Origin: Hyposmocoma kahamanoa
Lineage: Eukaryota > Arthropoda > Insecta > Lepidoptera > Cosmopterigidae
Assembly (NCBI RefSeq): GCF_003589595.1
Contig: NW_020654080.1
Coordinates: 6,247,486 to 6,311,485, forward strand
Length of the DNA: 64,000 bases
Direction of reading: 5' to 3'
In this document: one piece after another, positions 24,301-37,100 of the stretch
Layout of the letters: each line of letters begins with the position of its first letter
How positions within the stretch are numbered: the first letter of the stretch is position 1
Notes under the pieces: generated by a model
Told to the model about the DNA's origin: nothing
What the model saw: the letters and a program-made list of their open reading frames with translations, nothing else
Databases searched by the model: none
Translations under genes and position numbers: made by a program

Positions 24301-24990
24301 ACAAAGACTATATAGAGAGCGTCATCTGTACCGCGTCGCGCAAGCTTGGCATCCTGAACAAAGTGCACCGATTTTTTACTCCAGAGCTGCGATACCTGTT
24401 GTATAAAGCTCAGGTCCGAAGCAGCATGGAGTACTGTTCGCACCTTTGGGACGGCTCTGCCAAGTACTTGCTCGATGCCCTAGATGGACTGCAGCGCTAC
24501 GCCTTCCGTGTTGTCAACGATCCTCATGTAACTGAGCATGCGGAGTCGTTACAGCTTCGCAGAGATATAGCGTCTCTTAGCGTATTCTATCGCCTGTACC
24601 ACGGTGAGTGCTCTGAAGAGTTATTCAATCTTATCCCTTCCTCTCCTTTCCATCAGCGGACCACCCGTGCCGGACTGCGTTGCCACAGTTGGACGGTCAG
24701 TTCAATACCGTCCCGCACTAAAAAGTTTGGCAATTCGTTCTTATGCCGAACCATCAAATTGTGGAACCAACTCCCGGCGCATGTATTCCCTCCCCTCTAT
24801 AACATCGGGTCCTTCAAACGTAGTGTGAAGAAGCATTTGGCCAGACCGGCAAAATGATAGTGACAGAGTGAAGATATTTGTGTTTTCCATCCGTTACTCT
24901 CATCTCTGGACTGTATTCGCACTTTCCATCAGGCGCGGTGCAGTCATTATGCCGAGTCACAATTAAAAAAAAAATAATAATAATAATAAT
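21395..24990 (+). mobile_element. Jockey/CR1-like non-LTR retrotransposon, nearly full length, frameshifted
   Basis: GC-rich island in an AT-rich setting. After a 5' region of about 0.55 kb, an APE-type endonuclease begins near 22020, with FANIRGLHSN, LTETQ, LGDFNAHHESW and, after a frameshift, SSDHSL. Reverse transcriptase follows: KAYGPDGIP, LIPKKGDRSDPTNYRPIA, YGFRPNRST, SLDIAKAFDRVWH, GVPQGSVLSPTLF, with the catalytic YADD at 24009-24020. The C-terminal domain ends at 24857, then comes a short 3' UTR and an (AAT)n tail. No separate gag-like ORF1 is visible. Two defects break the polyprotein. The first is a one-base gain near 22611, where the frame shifts from QP to the expected TRVPD. The second is a frame change near 23220 that coincides with an apparent small deletion between AKAVQSNF and ADLFGANSR. 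The copy is dead but young enough to keep long ORFs. The clade is inferred from motifs. Confidence 0.95.
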
Positions 24991-25589
24991 TAAGTAATAA
25001 TAAAATTAAAACAAACGTGTAAAAAATTGTATTTTGGTCAGTTTGCTTGCAAGTCTTTCATTATTTTTAAACAAACTTACGCGATAGAAAAACATCAATG
25101 TCACTTTTTAAATCAGCACCAAAATCTACGTAAAAATCCATGTGATGTACACCGATTAAATAAATAAAATATAAGTGTCATGATCTAGTATCTACTTACT
25201 GGAGATATCCGACATATTGGGTGTGACCTCCACTATAATAATACCATAGTATTGTCCGCAACAAAACAATAGTATTTCTGTAGCGTGTCGCTTCTGGCAT
25301 AAATCCAAGCGATACAGCGCATATGACACGTATCATTCGCTGGTTCTGGAAGCTGAGTCCGTGGCCCCGCCTGGCACTGAGTGCCATTACCGGGGAACAA
25401 GAACGCCTCTCCCGTTTAAAAATTCAAAATTTATCTTTTAGGCTATGAAATAGGCGTGACTATAAAATAGATACACGTATAAATTATGATAATAACGTGC
25501 TAAGCAAATCATACCGAAAATTCCCTAATACCATAGTACCAAAGAAACAAAATCAAGTTCAGAAGGTCTTTTTATCTGAACTAACTTTT

Positions 25590-25658
25590 AACTTTTAACA
25601 TCAGGTGGAGTGGAGTCATTTGCCTGTCATGTATAAAAAAAAAAAAAAAAAAAAAAAA
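25590..25658 (+). mobile_element. Retroelement 3' end with poly(A) tail
   Basis: A sequence containing CATCAGGTGGAGTGGAGTC is followed by a run of about 26 A at 25632-25657. This layout is that of the 3' end of a retroposed LINE or SINE; the body is missing or too diverged to recognise. Confidence 0.5.
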
Positions 25659-26434
25659 CTTATATATGTAGTCAAATTTTTCGTCCTTCGAGACAAGTTA
25701 AGGCATCTAATAAGTAGCCATACCGCCAGATCTTAAATTTTAATTTTTCTTCAATAATTTCATTGTCTGACATTTTTTCGCGGGTAATCGTTATGATTTA
25801 CAGTGGCCATTTTGAAAGTCCACACATAAACCAACGAAAAATATATCGGTTCTTAATTGGCACTGACGAAAATCTCACCCAGCAACATTCTTTTTTATTT
25901 TTTATGTAAAATTCGGTCTGTCTAACATTTAAGCTGTTAATGGAACTGTTGCGTAAGACAAGTTTTTTATCACTACCGTCAAAATTTAGATCTCCGTTAC
26001 CAATTGATATTATTATCATAATCTGAAATCAAGAGAAAGCGCCGGACAATTGTAACTCGAAAACAATGGTCCGATGGATTTGATAATGAAAACTAAATCG
26101 GTTGATTGTTCTCACTAAGTCAACCGTCCGTGCCCGTCTTATTTTAAAAAAAAGTAAGTAACTTTTTCTCTTCATTAAAAACAATAATATGTACTTGTTG
26201 GTTCACAGGTGTTTTATGATGGTTTTTTTATAATACCAACTGATCTCATCACTATCACTGCACTTTGAGACATCAAGCACAACTGAAATATAGTATAGCA
26301 GACTTGGGACCCAGCGCGCGGTATCGCGTGTTTGGTATTTGCTGTATTTGCTAATTAGTTTGTCACAGATGCTATTGTGATAGTTTGGCAAATATATCAA
26401 ATACGCAAATGTACGTAAATAGCCATGTGAAGTG

Positions 26435-26509
26435 CCACCATGACATGTATGTCATGGTGGTAATTATGTCATATGACTGTAATATGTATATTACAGTCAT
26501 ATGACATAA
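26435..26509. repeat. Two adjacent perfect palindromes (12- and 22-bp arms), each with a 2-nt loop
   Basis: 26435-26460 begins CCACCATGACAT and closes on itself around GT. 26464-26509 begins TTATGTCATATGACTG and also closes around GT. Only three bases separate them. They adjoin a copy of repeat A. Confidence 0.92.
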
Positions 26510-27929
26510 ATTACTGGCATATGGGACTCGTCAACTTATGTCTCAGGGTGACAGCGCAGTGGTAGTGTGATTTGCAATAATTTATAACTCTGAGTAGCTT
26601 AGATAACTGTTATGGACAAGCGTTTAGCTTACCATCAGGCGCACCACTTGTTCGTCCCGTCACTTGATGATATAAAAAAAGGTTTCATTCAGTGTTCATT
26701 TAGCGTATTTACGTATAAGATCGTTGATTTTGTCTCTCAATGTGATTCGACGTAAGCTCTTCATCCTGATCCTGAAAGTGTTCTTATCACACCATTATAA
26801 GCTACATCAAAGTTTTATTGTAGGTATGTACAACTTAGCGATACAAACGGTCAATTCAGAAAACTCTATACGTAGTTAAAGTACAATTTACAACAAAGAA
26901 TTTTAACAGATTATGTGAGTAAAATGGGTAGAAAAAGTAAATGACTACGTTTGAAAGATTAAAGTGTAGATAGTCGTGTCTTACATATAATAAGTAGTTA
27001 CATTATCAACCCTACCTCCTAGTATGTTTCCGACGTAATAAATAATACAAGGGGTTTTACATAATAAGCCCTCAACAATAAACAATAAACAAATAACAAT
27101 AAACCCTCTTTCGTGTGGGAAATCCACTTCGTGGCATAGATTCACAATTGCACATTTTCTAGTGAACTTATGACGTAAACAAGCATTAAAAATACAATAT
27201 TTTTCAACCTAAATTAGATACTACAATTTGTTCTTAACTCAAGTCATTTGTAATCTAAAATAGACCTCAGTCTAGACTAACATATTTCATTTCAATAAAT
27301 ATGGCACTGGCTGAGGTTGGCGTATTATATGTACCTATATATAATTTATATTTTTTACATCGATACTGTAATTTAGACTATATTCAATTCCGGCAAAGTT
27401 TCGAAAATAAATATTTTTTAAGAACAACGTAGGTTAATGGAAACAACGGTTTTATTACGAAATTTGAAAACTCAGTGTTGCTATTTTATATTTATGAAAT
27501 TATATTTGCAAGTAGGTAAGTTATAATAGACTAATAGGTAGGGTATAATAGACCAATTGACACAAACCAAATATTACTTTGAATTTGGGATACGGAAAAC
27601 ATATTGCAATCATGACAATCAAGAAGATGTATCACGGAGAGTGTGCTACGAAATTGCATAAAATGTTTCCACTACCCTCTCTACCTTCGAGGCACGCAGG
27701 CTAGGGTTACCTTACGTTGTGGCTGTACCCAAGATTCCCACGAATTAGCTTCCACGTTTTTACGATACCAAGTGCCGGGACGAACAAGTCGGGCGCCTGA
27801 TAGTTAGCGACACGTCTGTCCATGACATGAGTTGCAAGTTTTGAGGGACACTATCCCTGCGTCCGTCACGCTGATTGATTACTTGACAAGTAACAACCCT
27901 GGACGCTATAGGCTTTGACTTTTTCAACA

Positions 27930-28055
27930 CAAGAGTGTATAAGTATTATATATATATATGAATATGCATAAGTGTGCATGCACTATCGTCGACCTCATCG
28001 TCACTTTCTATCAGGAGAGATGAAGATCGAATGCCCACTTATTCTTACAATAAAA
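27930..28055 (+). mobile_element. Short LINE 3' fragment
   Basis: The plus strand encodes VHALSSTSSSLSIR plus the following 3' UTR, matching the end of the element at 20262-20590, and is followed by an A-rich stretch. A (TA)n run lies just upstream. Confidence 0.65.
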
Positions 28056-29018
28056 AAATGCAATCTCTACTGGTAGTCAAGAGCGTGTATAGAGTCGAAT
28101 TTAAATATATAGTGTTATACTAAAAGTACTCTTGGCCTTGTACTTGTAATAAATTCAAAATAAAATAGTAGTTTATGTGACTGTAATATAATGGAAGGCA
28201 TTAAAATATGAGTGTGGGTTTATAAAAACATCACATAAGTGTTTTAATGCCTAAATAAGTACAGTTAGGTACATACACTGCTTTATCTAGACACATAAGC
28301 TCTCTATGATGTGTTCTGGAACCGCATGTTACGACTCACGAAATGGCGGCAAATTAAAACTTTTCTCACGCATGTCACACAACCGTAGTTTTATTACAAA
28401 GTAACTATCATATCCAATCGTTCTATATCAAGTCTTATTAACGCGTGAAATTGTCAAAATTGTTTGCTATTGACCTTAGACTATGGAAACCAAAGAACAT
28501 GTTATGTTGACATACCTATATAAATCAAACGTTTTAGGTATGTGATGTATTTAGACTTTCCATCCTCTAAGATTTAGACGTTGAAATCATAAACATTTTA
28601 TTGTCTTTGTTTAAATACTGCGTGCCGTCGTAAGCCAAAAGAGATAGTACTACATTGATTTATGTCAAACACGGAAATCGAAAAGACGTAACGTCATCTT
28701 AAATGCCAATAGTCCTCATTTTACCATTTTTGGAGTACCCGGATACGGATGTCAAAGGGAAGTACATGAAATGTCAAGTCAAAACCAATGTTTGACCAAA
28801 TGTTTTATTAAATTATTCGCGTGAATTGTAATAAATTTGGACAAAAATATTGACAGTGAGAACAATTAAGTTTGATTAAAATGCGTTGCTGCGGCAGTAG
28901 AAAAGGCGGAAATCAACCGAATGTTACATTATGTGTTATTGTTTTGTATATAAATCCTACAATAGCTCAAATATATCATGTAATTAGACTCATTTAAATT
29001 TATTTTAATATTATTTAA

Positions 29019-29241
29019 CTGCCTCCGTGGCCGAACGGTTACCATGCCGGACTGACACGCAGAGGTCCTGGGTTCGATTCCCGGGCCGGGAGAAATATTT
29101 GTATGGCCTACATTTATTTCTCTCGTGAGTTTGGGTGTAATTTGTGTTTGTCTATGTATGTGTCCATGGCACCCGCGACACAGGGTTTCCCTAGTGCGGG
29201 GCTATGTTGAGTGTGTGCGTTGTTATTATTATTATTATTAT
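29019..29241 (+). mobile_element. tRNA-derived SINE (family 1), best-preserved copy
   Basis: Complete head-to-tail copy: CTGCCTCCGTGGCCGAACGG (A-box region), GGTTCGATTCCCGGGCCGGG (B box), body, then (ATT)n at about 29221-29241. It interrupts the large dispersed repeat at 28880-30345, so it inserted after that repeat did. Confidence 0.92.
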
Positions 29242-29708
29242 TCTCATTATAGTTAATTCATAAGTCTTGCCGAATTTTGCTTTGGTTACTTTAGATTGCC
29301 TGTTTGTTAGTATATTTTGAAGATTGTTGATAACAATTATTTTGAGATGGTGTTGTTCTTATAAGCAGACATATTATCGATATTCTGTTATTAAAACAAT
29401 TCACTACGAGGTTTTTATTTTTCATTATTATTATTTTTATTTTTAAAGTTTACCTACAAATGAAAAAACAAAGAAAGAATGGTTGGAAATTATAGGATTG
29501 CCGAACATAAACATTGGATAAATATCACCTTCATTTGTTCGCTCCATTTTGAAGAGTCAAATTTTAATAGAACCTCTGTCTCTTGCTACATCTTCTGTTA
29601 TACCATGTTTTAAGCAAATAAACTTACCTATTACTAATATTATATCTGATTTTATGATTATCGATAATATTAACGATATATTTATTTCAAAAATGAAATG
29701 GAAGTGTT

Positions 29709-29870
29709 AGGGTCGTATTCCAGAACTGTCAGGACTTGAGTATTGCAGTGAGCACTGAAAATCATACTCAAGTCCTTGCCATTAGGGTCGTATTTCCAGT
29801 GCTTGAAATCATACTCTAGTCTGCTCAAATCCTGACTTGAGCATTGAGTAGAGTTCTGGAATACGACCCT
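29709..29870. mobile_element. Palindromic MITE-like element P, second copy
   Basis: The same terminal sequence and internal direct/inverted motifs as 5127-5303, slightly shorter in the left half. The 3' flank to about 30025 also matches the flank of the first copy, so both may be parts of a larger repeat. Confidence 0.8.
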
Positions 29871-31724
29871 ATGATTCACCTAAATCAAAATCACTGATAT
29901 TAATTCTACACCAACACATAAATACAAAATAGCTTAAACTATTTGTTAACCTTTCAAAAATATTTAATATCAGTCTTCAGATTGGAAATGTATAGAGATT
30001 TCCTGATTTACATTATTTTTCATAATATGTGAGCATTTATAAATGCAAAATAATAAATTCAAAATCTCATATCTATCATCCCGTATATTCCCTTATGACA
30101 TTGAATATTGATCTACTTTAATTAAACATTTTAATCATACTTTGATTACAGTAAACTATTAACAAAAAAAAAACTGTTCAACATTCAAGCCATACATTTG
30201 CATGTCGATATTGACTTATCGATGATTATGGTACAACACTAAAGAAATCCGCCATTTGTGGTGGACATTTTTGGTTTAGGTAGGGACGTTTATTCCCTAG
30301 AAAGGGCTACTCCTTTCCTTTATTTTTTTCCATCCTCTAAGCTATTGACATTTCATTTCCAATAAAACTTCATCTTGATTGATATTAGAATTGAGGTCCA
30401 ATCAAATTGTTTTGTTTGTCCGAGATGTTCGAAATTTGAATGTAGTAATATTACGAAACGATAATAACACTTTCACAGATACGAAATTTTTATAATTTTT
30501 ATTTTTTTTAACAGTTTATCTTTTTGCGGTTTTTGAACACATTAAAGGATTTATAATATGTGTGTACGTAAATAATAAGATTAAAATCATATTAAAATAG
30601 TAAAATAATAAGATTGTAACTTTTTCATTGAAAAAAAACCGACCTCAAAAGTTTGCATAACGGCTTTTTTCGATTTGGGACTCCCTCATCAGATTCTGGG
30701 TGACAATGAGACTGTTACGGACTCCTTTGTACATTTTATACGTTTTTTTTCTGGTTGTCATGGTGACGGTGATTTATTGATGAATACATAAATGTGTCAC
30801 GTGAAAAGTCGACTATTATTTGCGGAAAATATTTTTTATTTGTGATAGCCGAAATGAACACGGAACAACATCATTGGCATCAGTGACCATCTCGAGAGTA
30901 TACCCTTTCAAACGAAAAAAGAATTTTGAAAATCGGTCCGCAATTGAGGGAGAAATTGGTGAGTACACTTACTTGCCTATAAAATTTTGAGGATTTTCCT
31001 CGATTTCACATATTGACTTCACACTTTGACCACCACAAGAGTGCACGCTTTCAAACCAAAAAGAGTATTCAAAATCGGTCCACAACTGACGGAAAAATCG
31101 GAAAACATACATACAACCAAACGTATAACCTTCTCCTTTTTTTTAAATCGATTAAAAAAGAAAATAGTTTATGAGCTCTTGAACACAAAACAATCATTAA
31201 TAGGTTTTATTAGATCTATTTCCATTATCTAAAACTAAATTATTACAGCTATGTTATTATAATGAGTAATAAATATTATTTACGCTAAAAGGGCAATAGG
31301 CTATAAAGAGACCTCATCAATCTCTTATTGCGGCTATAGTCGTAAAGCTGAAGACAATATAATTATCTACTAGCTCTAAAGTAACAGTGCTAGGTTCAAT
31401 ATACATGGACATCGTTGACTAAGCTTCTTACAATTGCTGTTTCTATTTTGATCTTGAAAACGACACGCATGATTGAGTAAATTGTAAATTGATTCTCTAG
31501 ATACATCATCATTACGTACAGTCAGAAATGGGAAGTGTGTTAAAATCAATGAACCAATCAACCCGCTCGGGTTTTGTTCCTAAAGCGTCGGGTTTTAATC
31601 CATTTCATGGGCAGAGACGGCGAATACGGAATTTGGTATAATTCCATACCTATTACAAATTTCGATGTAAAAAATAATTTTAGATGAAAAAGAGGCAACT
31701 CTCTATACGAGAAGTGGACCAAGT

Positions 31725-31970
31725 GCTACCTATAATAATGGATTGTGTTTTGGACGGGTTAACTTTTAGGCCAAAGGACTGACTCCATTGACGGATGGAC
31801 TCAAGGTCCACATTGGTAGCATAAATAGCACTTAGTAAGTCTTGAAGAGACGACTGGGAGTAAATTTGGAGGTCATCAGCATATAGATGATAGGAAGAAG
31901 TGAGAAAGTGTGAATGGAATTAATAAACAAAGAAAATAAGAGAGGAGACAAGACGCCACCCGGCAGAGTA
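31725..31970 (-). mobile_element. LINE reverse-transcriptase fragment
   Basis: Translating the minus strand gives, with one frame change, GGVLSPLLFSLFINSI followed by HLYADDLQIYSQSSLQDLL and then IRQWSQSFGLKVNPSKTQS. This is the catalytic core and the following segment of a Jockey/CR1-type reverse transcriptase. Both ends are missing. Confidence 0.85.
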
Positions 31971-32333
31971 TTACTTATTTCACAGTAATTGTTTCAGATG
32001 GATGTCGAACGAAGAACGGAAGTAGACGCCCAGATAGGGGACAGTTGGCTAATACTGAGCCCCCAAGCAAAAAACCTATAATTAAGCTCAGGCTTAGTTT
32101 AAAAACAAAATTTATAGTCGTAAGTAGCTAATTTATTTGGCTACACGTGTAGTATAGCATAACCTTCATAAACAGACACAAAAGACAGTTGTTGCAAAGT
32201 TAACAAAAAAACGCATTATTATCAAACTGGTCTGATAATATTGCGCTTAAAATCTGGTAAAATCGTGCCCCAATAAATTTATATGATATAAATACAAAAA
32301 CAAATTTTTAAGTTGGCATAAACTCGTGTGTAT

Positions 32334-32555
32334 TAACTGACTCCGTGGCCGAACGGTTACCATGCCGGGCTGCCGCGCAGAGGTTCCAGGTTTGATTCCC
32401 GGGCCGGGAGAAATATTTGTATGGCCTACATTTATTTCTCTCGTGAGTTTGGTAGTAATTTGTGGTTGTCTATGTGTGTCCATGGCACCCGCGACACAGG
32501 GTTTCCCTAGTGCGGGGCTATGTTGAGTGTGTGTGTTATTACTATTATTATTAAT
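32334..32555 (+). mobile_element. tRNA-derived SINE (family 1)
   Basis: Head GACTCCGTGGCCGAACGGTT, B box with a T for C change (GGTTTGATTCCC), body nearly identical to the copy at 29019, and an imperfect (ATT)n tail at about 32535-32552. Confidence 0.9.
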
Positions 32556-34106
32556 AAGAGTCTCGAATTATCATCTTATACATCGAGATAATTGAATATC
32601 AAAATGTTAACAATAAATAAAGTTAAACAAATAGATAGGTGAATAACATTTGCCTTCCATGTATTTATTTTCTTAAAGAATTGGCAGACTTGGTAGCTAT
32701 TTGAATGAAAGTGAATATGTTCACATCTTCAGTCTTAAAAATAATTCGGTACTGTCGAATTTTCTTTCATTTTGGTAGCTTTCTTTTCTCTTTAAAATTT
32801 TTGCTTATTATTATTATTATTTTGACATTTTTGTATGTACACGTTTTCCACAAACTTATCCTTCTCACTATTTACGTTGCTGTTTGAAACTTTCTTCTTA
32901 GCAGGTTATTCTTTGCTTCGTTTTTTTTTCTTTTCTACTCCCCCTTCCATTCAACATGTTTACGAAATATAATTTTCATAAACATTTCGTTTATAATTCC
33001 GTGCCCAAATCTGATAATACCGTGCTCTAAGCGCGAAATTGTCAACCTCAGTCACTTTGCTTTCAAATCACAAAAAAAATATAAAAAGCAAACTATGTTT
33101 CCGAAATGATTTTGCAGATCGATTCCACAATATTTTAACCTTTCAAATATGTTAAAACAATTAGTTACAATACAAATGTTATGTGACTTACCTCTTACCG
33201 AAAACACCCGTACAATTATATTCAACAAGTGTGAAAACTTACAGTACGCATAGTCTTCGAATGATCGCTCACAATGAAATGACAGCGTGCATGCGGGGAG
33301 TAACACTTGTCAGGATATGATGCTGGGGCACTGTAACTAGCGTGTATTTATTGAGATATACAGAGGCGCGAAATTATCAGCCGCGCGGTAATACCCAACT
33401 CTCCCCTACATCAGTGAAATCAGTGGAACCCCCATTAAAAAAAAGTACTTAGATACATTACTATTTTATTATTACGTTATTATTTTAGTCGTACCTACAG
33501 GTTGTGAACATAATTTGATAACAATAACATGTTCATTACAGTATTCTAGTGCTATATTGGAAAAAAAAGGTTTGTTAAATACTGTAAAATCTTAGTGCGT
33601 ATATAGTAAAATAAATATATATATAATTTGTGATGAAATAGATAAAATTGACATGTTAAAACAAACGACAAGAATCGGTAAATTGCGTAATACAAATTAC
33701 CTACCAAGGTATGTTCTTCCTCCATACAATAACAACTATGGAAAGCGTGTCTGGAGATATATGTTACCATTACTACCTTAATAAAATGCCAAGTGACGTT
33801 TTTGATAAACTTATAGGTAAACCAAAAAATTGTAAAACGATCCTTAAGTCAATTCATTTATCACATTGTTAAAGATATTAGTTCTTAAGTGTAAGTTGCG
33901 TAAATTGTTAGATACGTATAAGTATTGGTCAGTAATTATATTGTTAGACGCCTGATAGCATGTGATGGCAGCGATACATAAATCTGTTAATGGTTTTTCT
34001 TCGCTGTCTTGTGTTCCGTTTTATAAAATAAATAATACCATTACTATAAAATTATTGTCAAATTCAGCTTTTATAACAATAGTGTTCTTAAGTTCAGTGG
34101 ACCCTT

Positions 34107-37100
34107 CTATCTAGAATGTCCAAATGCGCCAACATTGCTTTTCCATAGCTGTACTCCACGCATTGCAAACATCAAAGGTCGTGGGAAGCATTTCTCATAG
34201 GGGCCACAACTGCCATCATCCAACAAAATAAGAGAACTGTTACAATCGCATCTGGACCAACCGCAAGTGATACCTGAAAGGCACAGTAACTTGCATAACA
34301 TGTTTGGATGTATATTATCATTTGCTCATGGAGTGTATTCGGCTGGAACCACGGAAGAAAAAAACAATGGAAGTGCTTTAAACGGCCCATTCACTACCAG
34401 CATGGCAGTCAGCCGCGTAGTCAGGAGACTACTCACACACTATCCTGCGTATGGCCTACGCTCCATATTGCGTGTGGAGTCTCGCAGGACGCATTACAGG
34501 ATGGCTTGCACGCTACGACTACATTTATAATCCTGCATTACGAGGCGGACTGCAATGCTGGTTAATGACTGCCCCCTTTTAAGCCTCGATTACTATCCCT
34601 AAACTCACGAATTCTTAATTTAAAACACTACAAAATCTTGATACTGATTGGTCGTAGTTTCAAACTTAGAATAATAACGCATAGAATGATAGTTTCATAT
34701 CAAACGAACTGTCACAAGTGAAGCAAAAACCAAATTCATGTAGGCGTAAGCAACTTGTATCCACGTTCGTCGGCACGCAAATATACAAATAATGATGCCA
34801 TGGAATAACATTTCCCTCAAAAGTGGGAAAATTGTATCTTGCTTAACTCATTATTAAGTTAAAGGTGCCTACAGATTTGCCCGACATTGTCGATCAGGTG
34901 CCTACAGATTTGCTCGATTTTGTCGATCGTTACTGTCGATCGACAATGTCGATCAGGTGTCTACAGATATGCTCCGGTTTTGTCGATCGTTACTGTCGAT
35001 CGACAATGTCAAGTGACAAGAATTTTCAAAAATTTATTTTTGGTAAACCTTATGGAAATGGCATTTATATCTGAATACACGACGACGGACACGACTTTTC
35101 AAATAAATGCAATATGGGAGTCATTTTCGAAGTATTCGAGGTGCTCATTACAAATATAACATTTATTTCTAAATCCAAGATGGCGGACACGAGTTTTCAA
35201 ATAAATGCAATATGGGTATCGTTTTCAAGGTATTTGGGGGTGCTCATTACAAATATGGCACTCATTTCTAAATCCAAGATGGCGGGCACGATTTTTCAAA
35301 AAAATGTTATATGGGTATCATTTTCGAGGTATTTGGGGATGCTCAATGTGAATATGGCACTATTTGTAAATCCAAGATAGCGGGCACGATTATTCAAATA
35401 ATGGCAAGTTGGGTATCCTTTTGTATATAAGTATTTGAGGGTGCTCATTACGAATATTGCTTTTCTTTGAACTGTCGTGTCTGCCATCTTGGATTTAAAA
35501 ATGAGTGCCATATTCGTATTGAACATCCCCAAATATCTCGAAAAGGATACCCAATAGTATTTTTTCAAACATCGTTTCCCCCGTAAACGCTACCCAGAAT
35601 CAAATTCAAAATAATCTTTATTTCATAGGTAAGCATTATTACACTAGAAATCGTCACATTGATTAAACTCTACCGCTCATTCGTAAGGCAGATTCCCCCG
35701 AGAAGTATGAGCAAGAAACTCTAGGGGTTGCTCTTTGTAAACAACATTTGTACATTACACTATAACATCAGAATAAAAAAAAATCTGCAGCCTTCGCGAT
35801 ATTGCCTATTCTCAAAAAATTACGTAATATAATTATTTTGAAACAGAATAGCAAAATTGGGAGAAAGAAATCCGTTACTTTGCAACGTTTTCCTGTCTTG
35901 TTGCAACGAAATAATTTTCGGTTTTAGTGAATATTTATATGTATAAAAATACAAGTTGAAACGCGTTACTTCCTTGTGGAATGTGATGTTAGTGTCTATT
36001 TCATGTTTGCCTGTTCTATTTTTACACCCATTTACCGCACATTTCGTAATTGTTAGCAAAAATTCTTGAGCTGTTCGCGGTGCAATTTGACCTTGAGCAC
36101 TGACAGCCCGCCCGCTCGTGTAGGCCCTTTGGGAAGCCTCTAACTTGCCTCACTTAGCGTGTGCGGGCTAGATTTCTATGTGTTATTAATCTAAGGTTTC
36201 AAATTTAATAATCTCAGTACCAAGTACTAAAAAAACCGACCTCAAAAGTACGTGGAATTACATCTATTTGCCAACTTTTATTGAAATCGGTTACTGGAAA
36301 GTGCGCAAACCCGGATTCATCCCCTAGTTAGCCACTATACGTAACTTGACACTGGAGATAATAAAAATCTGTTCTTACTACTCAAAGTATATTGGGAGAG
36401 AAAAACGCCTTGTATTGGAGAATAGCAAAATCAACCATTAAAGTAATTTCTCCTTATGATAAAATTTAGGCGATATTTATAAAAATGAATCTTCATGCGT
36501 GAACAGCCGCCCTTAGAGGTGGATGATTTTCTACCCGGTACCCTCTTTCAAAAAAAAAAGAATCATCAAAATCGGTTCACAAACACCGGAGTTATCGCGT
36601 AACATACATACAAAAAAAATACAGTCAAATTGAGAACCTCGTCTTTTTTTCAAGTCGGTTAAAAAGAAATAACAAATTTTGGATTGTTAATATAATTTAA
36701 ACTTTACCCTGTTGGCGTAACGTTCAAAGTTCAATGCTTGTTATTACAAATTACAACATTTTGATATTATATTGAAATTTCAATCGATGTACTGCCATCT
36801 AGCGGTTCATTGCTGAACGACGACGAATTGTTGTTATTAATTTAGTTCTTCAAACAAGAACCGACCATATTGCAGAGGTACAAAGCTTTACTTTTGTTTC
36901 TAGTAAAAAAAAAATTTCGATAAACAGATTAAAGTAAAACTTTCCGATGATATGAAATACCAGCAGCATTTTTTGATGCGGCTACCATTTTTGCACTCCA
37001 AAACAGCACAATAAAATTTTTCGAAATTAATTTAAACTTATGTCGGTGAAGGAAATCGTAGTGACACCTGCAAGGCGAAGCAGGTGCATAACCTTCGGAA

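Larger units (their letters stand above)
28880..30345 (+). repeat. Large dispersed repeat R1, second copy, with SINE and palindrome inside
   Basis: The same repeat as 1690-2645. The THAP-like piece here reads KEWLEIIGLPNIN (about 29474-29512) and ICSLHFEESNFNRTS (about 29531-29575), with the diagnostic C-x-x-H and hydrophobic spacing. It holds a family 1 SINE at 29019-29241 and the palindromic element at 29709-29870. Probably a relic of a THAP-domain transposase element or a retrocopy; that origin is inference. Confidence 0.7.
25000..34106. other. Gene-poor, repeat-rich stretch downstream of the LINE
   Basis: Holds LINE ends, repeat A copies, paired palindromes, repeat R1, repeat B and SINEs (listed separately). 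A GC-richer patch at about 25195-25415 reads on the minus strand as an ORF with GHGLSFQNQRMIRVICAVSLG, which I do not recognise. No host exon could be supported. Confidence 0.5.

Noticed and set aside
33181..33306. Minus-strand frame FHCERSFEDYAY followed by GTAAGT, resembling first exons of the secreted paralogues
   Set aside because: No ATG in frame, no signal peptide, cysteine spacing 9 rather than 6, and no following exon.
34868..35560. CRISPR-like array
   Set aside because: Units are long, contiguous and without variable spacers; this is a eukaryotic tandem repeat.
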